NCBI RefSeq assembly: GCF_013386165.1
Contig: NZ_JACAOS010000033.1
Span: 111,211-175,210, forward strand
DNA length: 64,000 nucleotides
From: Pseudomonas gingeri
Lineage (GTDB): Bacteria; Pseudomonadota; Gammaproteobacteria; Pseudomonadales; Pseudomonadaceae
Direction of reading: 5' to 3'
The position numbers were made by a program, and so were the translations under genes. Under the pieces are notes generated by a model, which saw nothing but the letters and a program-made list of their open reading frames with translations, was not told where the DNA came from and made no database searches. The stretch's first letter is position 1. Each line of letters opens with the position of its first letter. Below, one piece after another: positions 51,477 to 61,219 of this stretch.

Positions 51477-54286
51477 TGCCCAATGCCCACCCAGAAAATG
51501 CCCACCCCGATCCGTGGGAACAACACGTCGAACACCTGGCAGCCCACGGAATACCGGAACCGGGCGCCTACCCGCGATCGCGCCGACGCCCCGCCACCCA
51601 GGCCGATGAACAGACGCTGTACACCGTCACCCCCAGCTTCACCGACCTGCTGCCCTGGGTCGAGTACCTGCCCGACGCTCAGTCCCTGCTGCTGGAGGAC
51701 GGCGAGTCGGTGGCAGCGTTTTTCGAGCTGACGCCCATTGGCACTGAAGGCCGTGAAGCGAGCTGGCTGCGCACCGTGCGTGATGCCCTGGAAAACGCCC
51801 TGCAAGACAGCTTTGAGGAGTGCGAAGACCAGCCCTGGGTGTTGCAGCTCTACGCCCAGGATGAAACCGACTGGGACGCTTACCTGCACACCCTGCGCGA
51901 GTACGTGCAGCCTCGCGCCCAGGGCACGGCGTTCACCGAGCACTACCTGCACCTGTTTGCTCAGCACCTGGAGGCCCTGTCCAAACCCGGGGGACTGTTT
52001 GAGGACACGGTGGTGACCCAACTGCCCTGGCGTGGCCAGCGCCGTAAAGTCCGGTTGGTGGTCTACCGGCGCTGCCAGGGCACGGTGGCCCGCCGGGGGC
52101 AGTCCCCCGAACAGGCCCTCAACAGTGTCTGTGATCGCCTGATCGGCGGGCTCGGCAATGCCGGTGTCAAAAGCCAGCGCATGACCGGGGCACAGATTCA
52201 TAGCTGGCTGCTGCGTTGGTTCAATCCCCACCCGCGCGTGCTGGGCGACACCCCGGCCGACCGCGAGCGGTTCTATCAACTGGCGGCCTACCCCAAAGGC
52301 CCCTCAGGGGATGAACTGGAGTTGGCCAGCGGCACTGACTTCGCGCAGCGCCTGTTCTTCGAGCAACCGCGCTCGGACCTGGAACACGGCCTCTGGTATT
52401 TCGACGAGCAACCCCATCGCGTGGTGGTGCTCGACCGCCTGCGCACAGCACCCGTCACCGGCCACCTGACCGGGGAAACGCCCAAGGGCGGCGATGCCAT
52501 CAATGCCCTCTTCGACCAGATGCCGGAAGACACGGTGCTTTGCATCACGCTGGTGATCACGCCCCAGGACAGGCTGGAGGCGCACCTCAATCACCTGGCC
52601 AGAAAGTCCGTCGGCGACACGCTGGCCTCCGAGCAGACGCGTGAGGATGTGCACCAGGCACGCTCGCACATCGGCAGTGCCCACAAGCTGTACCGAGGCG
52701 CCGTGGCCTTCTACCTGCGCGGTCAGGGTGTCGAGGACCTGGACCGTCGTACCCTGCAGTTGCACAACGTGATGCTCAATGCCGGCCTTCAACCGGTGCG
52801 CGATGAGCACGAAGTGGCGCCCCTCAACAGCTACCTGCGCTGGTTGCCCTGTGTGTTCAACCCGGGAATGCGTGACAGTCAGTGGTACACGCCGTTGATG
52901 TTCGCGCAGCACGTGGCCAACCTGGCCCCGGTCTGGGGGCGCAGTGAAGGCACAGGGCATCCTGGGTTCACGTTCTTCAACCGGGGGGGCGGTCCGCTGA
53001 CCTTCGACCCGCTGAACCGCCTTGACCGGCAGATGAACGCCCACCTGTTTCTGTTTGGGCCCACAGGCGCCGGTAAATCGGCCACCCTCAACAACTTGCT
53101 CAATCAGGTCACCGCCCTGTACCGGCCACGTGTGTTCATTGCCGAGGCTGGCAACAGCTTTGGGTTGTTTGCCGATTTTGCCAAGCGCCTGGGGCTGACG
53201 GTCAATCGGGTCAAGTTGGCGCCCGGCTCGGGGGTGAGTCTGGCGCCCTTCGCCGACGCCTATCGATTGGTCGACACGCCCGGCCAGGTCATGACCTTGG
53301 ACGCCGAGGCCCTGGAGGACACGGGCCTCACAGAAGACGATGAGCGCGATGTCCTGGGTGAGCTGGAGATCACTGCACGCCTGATGATCACCGGCGGCGA
53401 GGACAAGGAAGAGCAGCGCCTGACCCGGGCGGATCGGAGCCTGATTCGTCAGTGCATCCTCAACGCCGCGCACACCTGTGTGAGCCAGCACCGAACCGTG
53501 CTGACCCAGGACGTGCGCGACGCCCTGCGAGACATGGGCAATGACCCTACCTTGCCGGAACCGAGGCGTCTGCGGTTGCTGGAAATGGCCGATGCCCTGG
53601 ATATGTTCTGCCAGGGGGCCGAGGGGGAGTTGTTCAACCGGGACGGCACGCCTTGGCCGGAGGCGGATATCACGCTGGTGGATCTGGCCACGTACGCCCG
53701 GGAGGGCTACAACGCCCAGCTCTCGATTGCGTACATCTCACTGATCAACACCGTGAACAATATCGCCGAGCGCGATCAGATGCTGGGGCGCCCGATCATC
53801 AATGTGACCGACGAAGGCCACATCATCACCAAGAACCCCTTGCTGTCGCCGTACATCGTGAAGATCACCAAGATGTGGCGAAAGCTGGGGGCCTGGTTTT
53901 GGCTGGCCACCCAGAACATCGATGACTTGCCCAAGGCCGCGGAACCCATGCTCAACATGATCGAGTGGTGGATCTGCCTCAGCATGCCGCCGGATGAGGT
54001 GGAGAAGATCGCCCGGTTCAGGGCCCTCACGCAGGCTCAGAAGACGTTGATGCTGTCGGCCCGGAAGGAATCCGGGAAATTCACGGAGGGGGTGATTTTG
54101 TCCAAGTCGATGGAAGTGCTGTTTCGGGCCGTGCCGCCGAGTCTGTACCTGGCCATGGCCATGACGGAACCGGAGGAAAAAGCTGAGCGGTTCGAGTTGA
54201 TGAAGACGCACGGGATCAGTGAGCTGGAGGCGGCGATGGAGGTGGCGCAGCGGATTGATCGCAAGCGTGGCATCAGGGACGAGTAA
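51476..54286 (+). CDS. Conjugative transfer ATPase, PFL_4706 family (TraC/VirB4-like)
   Basis: A 936-aa ATPase. The N-terminal half resembles the TraC_F domain; Walker A is LFGPTGAGKSATLNNLL near residue 530, Walker B INVTDEGHIITKNPL near 780, and ATQNIDDLPKAAEPMLNMIE follows, as in VirB4 proteins. It powers pilus and channel assembly. In intact ICEs of this class the PFL_4709-4711 and TraG-like genes follow; here the set stops and a group II intron remnant begins within 500 bp. The coding sequence itself looks full length. Confidence 0.92.
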   Translation: MPNAHPENAHPDPWEQHVEHLAAHGIPEPGAYPRSRRRPATQADEQTLYTVTPSFTDLLPWVEYLPDAQSLLLEDGESVAAFFELTPIGTEGREASWLRTVRDALENALQDSFEECEDQPWVLQLYAQDETDWDAYLHTLREYVQPRAQGTAFTEHYLHLFAQHLEALSKPGGLFEDTVVTQLPWRGQRRKVRLVVYRRCQGTVARRGQSPEQALNSVCDRLIGGLGNAGVKSQRMTGAQIHSWLLRWFNPHPRVLGDTPADRERFYQLAAYPKGPSGDELELASGTDFAQRLFFEQPRSDLEHGLWYFDEQPHRVVVLDRLRTAPVTGHLTGETPKGGDAINALFDQMPEDTVLCITLVITPQDRLEAHLNHLARKSVGDTLASEQTREDVHQARSHIGSAHKLYRGAVAFYLRGQGVEDLDRRTLQLHNVMLNAGLQPVRDEHEVAPLNSYLRWLPCVFNPGMRDSQWYTPLMFAQHVANLAPVWGRSEGTGHPGFTFFNRGGGPLTFDPLNRLDRQMNAHLFLFGPTGAGKSATLNNLLNQVTALYRPRVFIAEAGNSFGLFADFAKRLGLTVNRVKLAPGSGVSLAPFADAYRLVDTPGQVMTLDAEALEDTGLTEDDERDVLGELEITARLMITGGEDKEEQRLTRADRSLIRQCILNAAHTCVSQHRTVLTQDVRDALRDMGNDPTLPEPRRLRLLEMADALDMFCQGAEGELFNRDGTPWPEADITLVDLATYAREGYNAQLSIAYISLINTVNNIAERDQMLGRPIINVTDEGHIITKNPLLSPYIVKITKMWRKLGAWFWLATQNIDDLPKAAEPMLNMIEWWICLSMPPDEVEKIARFRALTQAQKTLMLSARKESGKFTEGVILSKSMEVLFRAVPPSLYLAMAMTEPEEKAERFELMKTHGISELEAAMEVAQRIDRKRGIRDE

Positions 54287-54747
54287 AATCACGTGCGGTT
54301 TGCGCCTTCGATTGCACGCAGCCTTTAGGTTCTATTGATTGGAGGGGTCCACAGTTTGGGGACGTTGGAAACGACGATAGCAATGAAATTCAGTTGAATT
54401 ACATGAAATCGACTTTGGAGAGGGAAACGAGACGAATCCCCGCGCCGGATCTCCTTGAAAACCTTGGGGTTGCGTGAATCCCGTGGGTTTCGACGTGCTC
54501 AATTTTGTACTCATGAGTGGTGACTGGCAACCCTTGTAGGGTGGGAACGTTCCACTCATCAGCCGGACTGGGGAGCCAAAGCGTGACAGGACCAGAGTCC
54601 CATTGAGGCCCGCCGGGCCTGATAAGGTGAAGCACTTCCAGAATCGACTGGCAGCCGACTATCCGGACCATGCAGTTAGGTCGCTGATGTCGTTCAACAT
54701 GCACCACCATTGCCCCTGTTGTCCCGCATAGACCGACTCCTTCAACG
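54287..54747. other. Transition from ICE to intron remnant
   Basis: About 460 bp. A minus-strand open frame (about 54399-54710, with MVRIVGCQSILEVLHLIRPG) is protein-like and begins just past the intron's 3' end, so it may be 3' exon of an interrupted gene. I do not recognise it. The expected next ICE genes are absent. Confidence 0.35.
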
Positions 54748-55650
54748 GGTCGCGGTAGGGACGGCAGTTACCTGCCGCCCCCCCCCCCCCCGCACAGATC
54801 CGTACGTGCAGAACTACCGCATACGGCTCCTGCCTCGGGTATGTGACGCGAAGCGATCTTCAGGGTAAGGATATGCATTTCTGGGTCTAGGTATATAGAG
54901 GCCAGCAAGGCGTCCGTAGCGTGACCATTGAAGCCGGTTACGCTGGCTGCGACGTTTGAGGGCTTGCCGCCATAGACGGCAGACCGCAAGACGAAAACCA
55001 CCAAGACGCATCAGGTTTCCCGGCACCGCGTGGTAATTGAAGTAACCACTCACCACCCGAGTGAGCCATTGCCCTTGAACCCGGATGGGTTCATGACGTC
55101 GGCGCTTCAGTTCATCCCGAATAGCCAGCAATGTCGCACGCACTCGCTTCTTGACCGTCAGTCGCAGTATTTGAAAATCACCGGTTCTGTTGGTACTACA
55201 ACAGTGCGTGAAGCCCAGGAAGTCAAACGTCTCCGGTTTACCTAACTCTCGCTTCCGACGATTTCTCGCAGCAAGCCTACTCACCCCACCAGGTCATTTA
55301 GTCGAGGGATAGTGAACGGACTGTAAACTCCGTCCTTACCAAAGGTATCGAGTAAGACTCGGAGGCATCGAACTGCCACTTTCAGCATCCAGACGCTTCT
55401 CGATGTTCCTCCAAAGCACCGCGAGCCATCGGCTTGTATGCGGATGGCTGTGGTTACACTCAGCGTAACGGGCCTGGGGAACACACCTACCGAGTCCCGC
55501 CAAATAAGGGCGATGGTGCAGATGCTTACGCCCGGAGAGAAGAAAACTCACCGTGCTTGTGTCTGGTCTTATTGCACCACGCCGTTTTCGGCGCTCAAGG
55601 CCGTGGTCTATGACTTCAGAGCATGCGCGTGCCGAGCCTCTGAACCCGGT
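54748..55650 (-). mobile_element. Truncated group II intron
   Basis: The 3' part, read on the minus strand, has a maturase end, then a domain-V-like hairpin region starting GAGCCGTATGCGGTAG, a 14-C run in the plus strand at 54778-54791, and a closing CGGCAGG-TAA-CTGCCG stem near 54765. The 5' part is rearranged: the ribozyme domains before the maturase are not recognisable as a unit. It is not expected to splice or move. Confidence 0.6.
54814..55284 (-). pseudogene. Group II intron reverse transcriptase/maturase, C-terminal fragment
   Basis: About 150 residues covering the end of the thumb and the maturase (X) domain: LGKPETFDFLGFTHCC, TRVVSGYFNYHAVPGNLMRL, LAGLYIPRPRNAYPYPEDRF and terminal RGRSRMR, all standard in bacterial group II intron proteins. 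The YADD-containing polymerase domain and the N-terminus are missing. Confidence 0.82.
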
Positions 55651-55652
55651 GA

Positions 55653-55733
55653 CTGGTTTAGCGCGTCGGCAAGCGCCCTCTTCTGCTCGATCGAGAAGCG
55701 ATCTGCAGGAATGTGAGCGTTGAACACTGGCAT
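55653..55733 (-). pseudogene. Tautomerase-family gene, N-terminal fragment
   Basis: The minus strand encodes MPVFNAHIPADRFSIEQKRA then LADALNQ, the first ~27 residues of a 4-oxalocrotonate-tautomerase-like protein with the catalytic Pro after the initiator Met. The reading then departs from the family at AACCAG, close to the rearranged 5' side of the group II intron remnant. Confidence 0.65.
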
Positions 55734-55780
55734 ATGCATCTCCTTGATTTGATGTCGAATCCACTTGCTTAAGGCATTTA

Positions 55781-55794
55781 AGCGTATATACTCA
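55781..55794. promoter_or_regulatory. Candidate MarR operator, site 1
   Basis: AGCGTATATACTCA, about 190 bp before the marR-type gene. It shares the ATATACTC element with the site at 56442 before the efflux operon. A short AT-rich dyad of this kind is usual for MarR proteins. Confidence 0.35.
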
Positions 55795-55979
55795 TAAAAA
55801 TCACGACATCAAGACTTGCGATCCGACTGACCAGGAGCAGATTTGTCATACACACGGCTACCCACTCGGCTCACTCATGGCTTTTTAGATAGCAAGCCAT
55901 GGCCGCGGATTGAACTGCGTAACATTTCGATGGATCTAGCGCCCGCTCTTACCTGTAACTCATTGGTTCAGGGAGTTTG

Positions 55980-56426
55980 ATGATGCCGCACGATCTAGAC
56001 GGCGTATGCAACTGCTTGGCCGCGCGCAAGGCGGCACGGTACCTCACCGCTTTTTATGACAAAGCGCTGGCACCTACAGGAATACGCATTACGCAGTTTA
56101 CGATATTGCACAAGCTACAGCGGCTTGGGCTTATGGGAGTCAATCAGTTAGCGGCAGCTATGGCCATGGACCGCACGACGCTCGCCGCAAACCTTAAGCC
56201 TCTCGATCGCGAAGGTTTTTTACGTTTGACAGTAAACCCTGAAGATAGGCGCGCTAGGCTAATCAAGATCACTGTAAAGGGCGAAAAGCAACTGGAGCAG
56301 TGCCTGCCTCTTTGGAGCGAGGCGCAAACACATTTCGAAGAGCAGTATGGTGCTGAGAAAGCAAAAAACGCCCGCGAACTGCTCACAGAAGTGCTCTTGA
56401 CAGGTCTTGACCCTTGGGCTGAGTAA
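55980..56426 (+). CDS. MarR-family transcriptional regulator
   Basis: A 148-aa winged-helix protein. The recognition region is GVNQLAAAMAMDRTTLAANLKPLDREGFLRL near residues 60-90 and the wing is NPEDRRARLIKITVKGEKQL, with the usual DxR. Cys near residue 11 might be redox-sensitive. ATG at 55980 has GGGAG close upstream. It lies 284 bp before a FUSC-type efflux operon and probably represses it until an aromatic acid or similar ligand binds, as in related MarR-efflux pairs. Confidence 0.9.
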   Translation: MMPHDLDGVCNCLAARKAARYLTAFYDKALAPTGIRITQFTILHKLQRLGLMGVNQLAAAMAMDRTTLAANLKPLDREGFLRLTVNPEDRRARLIKITVKGEKQLEQCLPLWSEAQTHFEEQYGAEKAKNARELLTEVLLTGLDPWAE

Positions 56427-56441
56427 TATTTAAATCAAAAT

Positions 56442-56457
56442 AGGAGCATATACTCCA
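56442..56457. promoter_or_regulatory. Candidate MarR operator, site 2
   Basis: AGGAGCATATACTCCA, a dyad with GGAG/CTCC arms around CATATA, 15 bp after the marR stop and 250 bp before the efflux gene. Shares ATATACTC with site 1. Confidence 0.4.
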
Positions 56458-56472
56458 ATTAAAAATCCCGGG

Positions 56473-56656
56473 CAAACAATACCGCGCATTTCGCAGCATT
56501 GAAGGCTGCTTTGCTAACGCCATCGCCCACGCCGAGAAGAACCTCGATCTCTGGAGTAACAAGGTCGCAACGGTGATCTCCGACCGGTTTGTGCCTTTAC
56601 CCGCCCTGTTGGTGAGTACAGAACTCGCACATTTTGTGTTGAATCTGGAGCACTAG
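56473..56656 (+). pseudogene. Unidentified coding remnant between marR and the efflux operon
   Basis: The frame reads KQYRAFRSIEGCFANAIAHA, then EKNLDLWSNKVATVISDRFV and ends ALLVSTELAHFVLNLEH before a TAG. Codon use is coding-like but there is no start codon or ribosome-binding site. I do not recognise it. It may be the 3' end of a lost gene. Confidence 0.35.
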
Positions 56657-56709
56657 ATCGCCATCGCTCGTTATCGACCACTCCAAATGACGGCCCCCGC
56701 GAGACCGCA

Positions 56710-58698
56710 ATGAACAAACGTAGCCTGATATTCGGTTTCAACTGCTATGTGGCATCACTCGCCGCATTACTGGTCGCCTTCAGCTTTGATCTGCCCAACC
56801 CCTGGTGGGCCGTCATCACCGTATTCCTCACCAGCCAGCCCTCCATTGAGGGCGCTATCTGGGCGAAAGCACTCTTTCGGGTGGGCGGAACTATGATCGG
56901 CCTCGTAGCAGCGCTACTCATTATCCCGAATCTAGTGGATGCACCAGAACTGATGCTGATTGCGCTAGCCACTTGGCTTGCCCTTTGCGTATTTACCTCC
57001 TTACAGGACCGTACGCCGAGAAGCTACCTTCCTTTACTAGCGGGCTACGGCGCTATCCTGGTTGGCCTCCCCGTTATAGATAATCCTGCCAATATCTTCA
57101 CCACAGCTGTAGCGCGCACCGAAGAAATCCTGATCGGTGTCCTTTGCGCGTCTATCGTACATGCGTTGATGTTCCCTCGCAGTGTGCACGCAGTGCTCCG
57201 TACCAAGGTTGACGACAGTATGGCGGTGGCGCGCATAGCGATCCTCAAAGTACTGCGGGGCGAAGCAACGAGCACCGATGAAGCTGAGCGCCTACATTTC
57301 GCTTCGTCTACAATCGATATCGCGCTGCAGGCATCGGTGCTCGGTTTCGAACCGCCTCGCGGGCAGAGCCGCGCTCGGGTCGCCAAGGCACTTTCCGAAC
57401 GATTGGCAGCGCTGCTTCCACTGATCTGCGCGGTCGACGACAGAAAACACGCCCTTAGTACACACCGCCCCTCCGCCCCTGCGCGCGGCGTCCTCGCGGC
57501 GACCGTGCACTGGATGGAAAATGATGACTTCAGCCCCGAGTCTTTTCATGCATTAGTCAACGAACTACGGACTGCGTTACCCGCAGCAGCGTCTGAGAGT
57601 GCTTGGCCGGAACTGGTCGAGATCAGCCTCGTCGAGCGAGTGTGCGGGCTCGTTGAGGTATGGCATGAATGCATGCAACTCGCGGCAGCACTGGCCCAGC
57701 CCAACCAATCATTAAGCCCAACAGTTCGACGACTCACTGCTACAACGCCTGTACTCAGCCTACATATCGACCAAGGCATCGCCCTATGGTCGGCATTCAA
57801 TGCAGCGCTCGCCGTACTGGTATTTGGTGGCCTTGCAATGCTCATCCAATGGCCCCCTGCAACTGTCGGTATCGGCATCGCTGCCGTACTCACTTCGCTA
57901 TTCGCCTCGCTGGATGACCCAACACCTCTCATGCAGAAGATGCTGACCTGGACCCTCATTTCCATTCCTGTCGGCGCGATTTACGTATTTGCCATCCTTC
58001 CCGCCATTGATGGATTCGTTCTACTCGCCATTGTGCTGTTTCCTGTCATTGCCATTCCAGCGGCACTGATGACTGTACCCCGCCATGCACTTCGCGCTCT
58101 GTCACTGCTGTTGGTGACCACCACGGTTATCGGCATCCAATCGGCCTACCATGCCGACCTCGAAGCATTCGCCAATCTGTCTATCTCCGCATCACTCGGA
58201 ACAGCGATTGCCCTAGTCTTGACCCGGATCATTCGTGTGATCGAGACACAGTTCGTCGCCCGACGCATTGTCCGCGCCGGCTGGCATGACCTTAAGCGCC
58301 TCACAAGACGAAATCCCTCAAGCATTATCCCATTCGCTATGCGCATGCTCGACCGCGTCGGTCTCTTGCTTCCCCGTTTACCACCAGCATCGCAGGTGGC
58401 AGCGAACAGCCTTCGAGAGTTACGCATCGGCGTCAGTCTCAATGAGTTGATGTCCATTGCCCCGCTCATAGACAGTGATGGTGGGCATCATCTAGCCAAC
58501 TTGAGAAAGGAGCTTGGGATGCACTTCGACTCCCTTGCACGCCATCCTGAATCTATCCCTCCCCCCCCTCTGACCAAAGCCATTGATGCCCTGCGCCCGA
58601 CAGTGCTTGGCATATCCCCATACCGCCAAAGACTGCGAGCAATTGCAGCCTGGGTCGGACTTCGTAGCGCCTTTCTGCCGGGTAATGAGCATGAATGA
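56710..58698 (+). CDS. FUSC-family efflux protein (AaeB-like)
   Basis: A 662-aa inner-membrane protein with two hydrophobic blocks, about residues 15-150 and 370-510, separated by a soluble segment, the standard fusaric-acid-resistance/AaeB layout. The start of the first block, FNCYVASLAALLVAFSFDLP followed by NPWWAVITVFLTSQPSIEGA, is the family signature. With the DUF1656 and HlyD-type proteins encoded next, it would export aromatic carboxylic acids or related toxic compounds. It overlaps the DUF1656 gene. Confidence 0.88.
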   Translation: MNKRSLIFGFNCYVASLAALLVAFSFDLPNPWWAVITVFLTSQPSIEGAIWAKALFRVGGTMIGLVAALLIIPNLVDAPELMLIALATWLALCVFTSLQDRTPRSYLPLLAGYGAILVGLPVIDNPANIFTTAVARTEEILIGVLCASIVHALMFPRSVHAVLRTKVDDSMAVARIAILKVLRGEATSTDEAERLHFASSTIDIALQASVLGFEPPRGQSRARVAKALSERLAALLPLICAVDDRKHALSTHRPSAPARGVLAATVHWMENDDFSPESFHALVNELRTALPAAASESAWPELVEISLVERVCGLVEVWHECMQLAAALAQPNQSLSPTVRRLTATTPVLSLHIDQGIALWSAFNAALAVLVFGGLAMLIQWPPATVGIGIAAVLTSLFASLDDPTPLMQKMLTWTLISIPVGAIYVFAILPAIDGFVLLAIVLFPVIAIPAALMTVPRHALRALSLLLVTTTVIGIQSAYHADLEAFANLSISASLGTAIALVLTRIIRVIETQFVARRIVRAGWHDLKRLTRRNPSSIIPFAMRMLDRVGLLLPRLPPASQVAANSLRELRIGVSLNELMSIAPLIDSDGGHHLANLRKELGMHFDSLARHPESIPPPPLTKAIDALRPTVLGISPYRQRLRAIAAWVGLRSAFLPGNEHE

Positions 58699-58891
58699 AG
58701 ACTGGAACATCGATGGGGTCTTTCTACACAGCGCTCTAGTGGCCGCACTTTTGGCGGCATTTCTGCATTTCACAGTGCGCTGGCTCCTTGCCCGTACCCA
58801 TGCGTATGCATGGATGTGGCATCCAGGCTTGGCCGACATTGCCATCTTCGTGATCCTCTGGGCTGGGGTAGTCGCTGTATCTCCACAATGA
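58691..58891 (+). CDS. DUF1656 small membrane protein (AaeX-like)
   Basis: About 66 aa with two membrane segments, HSALVAALLAAFLHFTVRWL and ADIAIFVILWAGVVAV, and the typical start NEDWNIDGVFL. Such proteins always accompany FUSC and HlyD genes. The ATG at 58691 overlaps the FUSC stop; another in-frame ATG lies 6 bp upstream. Confidence 0.88.
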   Translation: MNEDWNIDGVFLHSALVAALLAAFLHFTVRWLLARTHAYAWMWHPGLADIAIFVILWAGVVAVSPQ

Positions 58892-58913
58892 AGTTAATTT
58901 ACAGGAGCACCTA

Positions 58914-59798
58914 ATGAGCGTGAGTTGGCAAAGTGTCGTCCGCGTGCTAGTCACCACTACACTGGTTGTAGCCTCCTGCGGGGCAGGATACTTCCTCTGG
59001 CAATACTACAAGGTCGACCCGTGGACTAGGGACGGACGTATTCGCGCTGACACTCTCCAGGTGGCACCGGACGTCACAGGGCTTATTACCTCCGTACTTG
59101 TGCGGGACAACCAAAGAGTGAAACGGGGAGAGTTGTTGTTCGTCATTGACCGTCCACGCTTTGCCTTGGCCCAGGAACAGGCTGCGGCCAACCTGAGTCA
59201 AACCGACGTTCAGCTTGACCAGGCTCGACGGGAGTATGATCGAAACCGCAGGCTGGGCGATGTTGTCAGCAACGAGATCCGCGAACAGAGTCGTATGAAG
59301 GTTGACTCGTTGACCGCCAGCCGCCGCCAGTCACAGGCCGCACTCGATGTGGCCGAACTGAACCTCGCTCGCACAGAGGTGCGCGCACCAACCGATGGCA
59401 TCGTGTCCAACATCGAACTGCTGCCTGGTGATTATGCTACGGCAGGTCATCCACTCTTTGCCCTGATCGACACTGCCTCCCTACGTGTTGAGGGTTACTT
59501 CGAAGAGACCAAAATCGGACGCATCCACGTCGGCGATGCAGTCGAGGTAATCCTCATGGGAGACTCACGCGTCATTCGCGGACGGGTCGAGAGCATCTCC
59601 GGCGGCATTGAAGACCGAGACACCGTCAACAGTCCGCGCCTACTCGCAAGCGTAAACCCAACGTTCAACTGGGTTCGCCTCGCCCAGCGCATCCCAGTTC
59701 GCGTTGCTCTGGAACAAATGCCACCGGATCTACTGCCGATTGCCGGGCGCACAGCCACGGTCCGTATCCTTCCGCATGAAAGGACGGAACACCCATGA
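58914..59798 (+). CDS. HlyD/AaeA-like periplasmic adaptor protein
   Basis: A 294-aa membrane-fusion protein. One N-terminal membrane segment (VLVTTTLVVASCGAGYFLWQ), a lipoyl half-motif with DVTGLITSVLVRDNQRVKRG, a helical hairpin near residues 80-145 and the second half APTDGIVSNIELLPGDYATA. It joins the FUSC pump to the outer-membrane factor encoded next. GGAG lies before the ATG at 58914. The last four bases overlap the following gene. Confidence 0.9.
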   Translation: MSVSWQSVVRVLVTTTLVVASCGAGYFLWQYYKVDPWTRDGRIRADTLQVAPDVTGLITSVLVRDNQRVKRGELLFVIDRPRFALAQEQAAANLSQTDVQLDQARREYDRNRRLGDVVSNEIREQSRMKVDSLTASRRQSQAALDVAELNLARTEVRAPTDGIVSNIELLPGDYATAGHPLFALIDTASLRVEGYFEETKIGRIHVGDAVEVILMGDSRVIRGRVESISGGIEDRDTVNSPRLLASVNPTFNWVRLAQRIPVRVALEQMPPDLLPIAGRTATVRILPHERTEHP

Positions 59799-61219
59799 GA
59801 CACTGGTCGTCCTTTTTCCACGCATCGGCCTTTCTTGCTATCTCAGCATGTACCCCCCTGACGCCCGACTACAAGAGGCCAACCGATGCGACCATTAATC
59901 GACCTGAGGTACAAGGTGCATTCGCCAGTAATATTGGCGACACTGTCACTACCTCCCCCCCTATCGACCAATGGTGGCTGCTTTATCGAAACACGGAACT
60001 CACAAACCTTGTGGAGAAAGCACTTTCGGTCAATACAGATGTGCGTGTAGCCATAGCCAACCTTGCGCGTGCCAATGCCGGACTCGACGTAGCGCGTGAT
60101 GCCCAAATGCCCCAACTCGGCCTTCAGGCAGCGCCGGCGTACGGGCGAAACTCGGCAGAAGAAAAACTCACCAAGGGCCCTCTTTCCAACCAGCGCACTT
60201 ACTCAATAAGCGCATCGGTCTCTTATCAGGTCGACCTTTTCGGCCAGGTTAGCCGCTCCATTGAGTCAGCAGCAGCCCGCAGCGACGCTGCGCGTGCAGC
60301 CGTCGCCGCAACTCGCATGACAGTCGCAGCACAAACAGCACAGAGTTTTATAAGCGCCTGCACATCAGGGCGCGAATTAAGTGTTGCCCAGCGTGCCATC
60401 GACATTCAGTCGCAAGCCACACGCCTAGCCGAGCGTCAGCACTCGGACGGACGCGTTAGCTCCCTCGATGTGACTCGCTCGACCACCCAAGAAGAACAAC
60501 TGCGTGCAATACTTCCTGGATTAGAGGCGCGCCGACAAGAAGCGCTTTACCGACTAGCAGTCCTTACCGGGCTCCCGCCAACCGACTTTCCGCGCAACTT
60601 GGCCCACTGTGTCCAGGAGCCCTCTCTCGCCGCGCCCATTCCGACTGGCGACGGTCGTACCTTACTCGCGCGTCGGCCAGACGTTGCGCGTGCGGAAGCC
60701 GAATTGCACGCGGCCACCGCTGATCTGGGCGTGGCCACAGCCGACTTGTACCCACGAATTTCCCTAGGTGTTTCTGGCGGATCAGTCGGCCTAATGAACA
60801 ACTTTCTTTCCGACGATACCTACAAGTTTTCCATCGGCCCTCTCATAAGTTGGCAGTTCCCCAACCGGGGCCGGGCGAAGGCTCAGGTTGAAGGTGCACA
60901 AGCGAGCATAGATGCAGCCTATGCACGATTCGACGGGACAGTGCTGGCAGCGCTGCAGGAGGTGGAAATCGCATTGAACGCCTATCGCCGAGACATTGAA
61001 CGGCTCGCCCCTCTCATGGCGGCAAACCAGAGCGCCGCCAAAGCCTCTAATGATACGCGGCGCCTTTACTCTGAGGGCCGGGAAGGCTTTCTGAGTGTCC
61101 TCGACGCGGACCGGAGCCTGCTTGCAATTGAGCAGAATGTCGCAGCACAACAGACAGTAATTGCTAGCGACCAGATCCAGCTCTTCCTTGCTCTAGGGGG
61201 AGGATGGAGAGCCCCTTAA
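59795..61219 (+). CDS. NodT/OprM-family outer membrane efflux lipoprotein
   Basis: A 474-aa outer-membrane factor. Signal peptide with lipobox-like AISAC, then PDYKRPTDATINRPEVQGAF, the usual start of mature NodT proteins. Two OEP repeats are visible: NTDVRVAIANLARANAGLDV near residue 85 and RRPDVARAEAELHAATADLG near 290, the family hallmark. It completes the tripartite efflux system. Confidence 0.9.
   Translation: MRHWSSFFHASAFLAISACTPLTPDYKRPTDATINRPEVQGAFASNIGDTVTTSPPIDQWWLLYRNTELTNLVEKALSVNTDVRVAIANLARANAGLDVARDAQMPQLGLQAAPAYGRNSAEEKLTKGPLSNQRTYSISASVSYQVDLFGQVSRSIESAAARSDAARAAVAATRMTVAAQTAQSFISACTSGRELSVAQRAIDIQSQATRLAERQHSDGRVSSLDVTRSTTQEEQLRAILPGLEARRQEALYRLAVLTGLPPTDFPRNLAHCVQEPSLAAPIPTGDGRTLLARRPDVARAEAELHAATADLGVATADLYPRISLGVSGGSVGLMNNFLSDDTYKFSIGPLISWQFPNRGRAKAQVEGAQASIDAAYARFDGTVLAALQEVEIALNAYRRDIERLAPLMAANQSAAKASNDTRRLYSEGREGFLSVLDADRSLLAIEQNVAAQQTVIASDQIQLFLALGGGWRAP

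Noticed and set aside
54778..54791. Run of 14 C residues as a phase-variation tract
   Set aside because: It lies in the non-coding 3' part of a dead group II intron, not in a coding frame or promoter of an intact gene.
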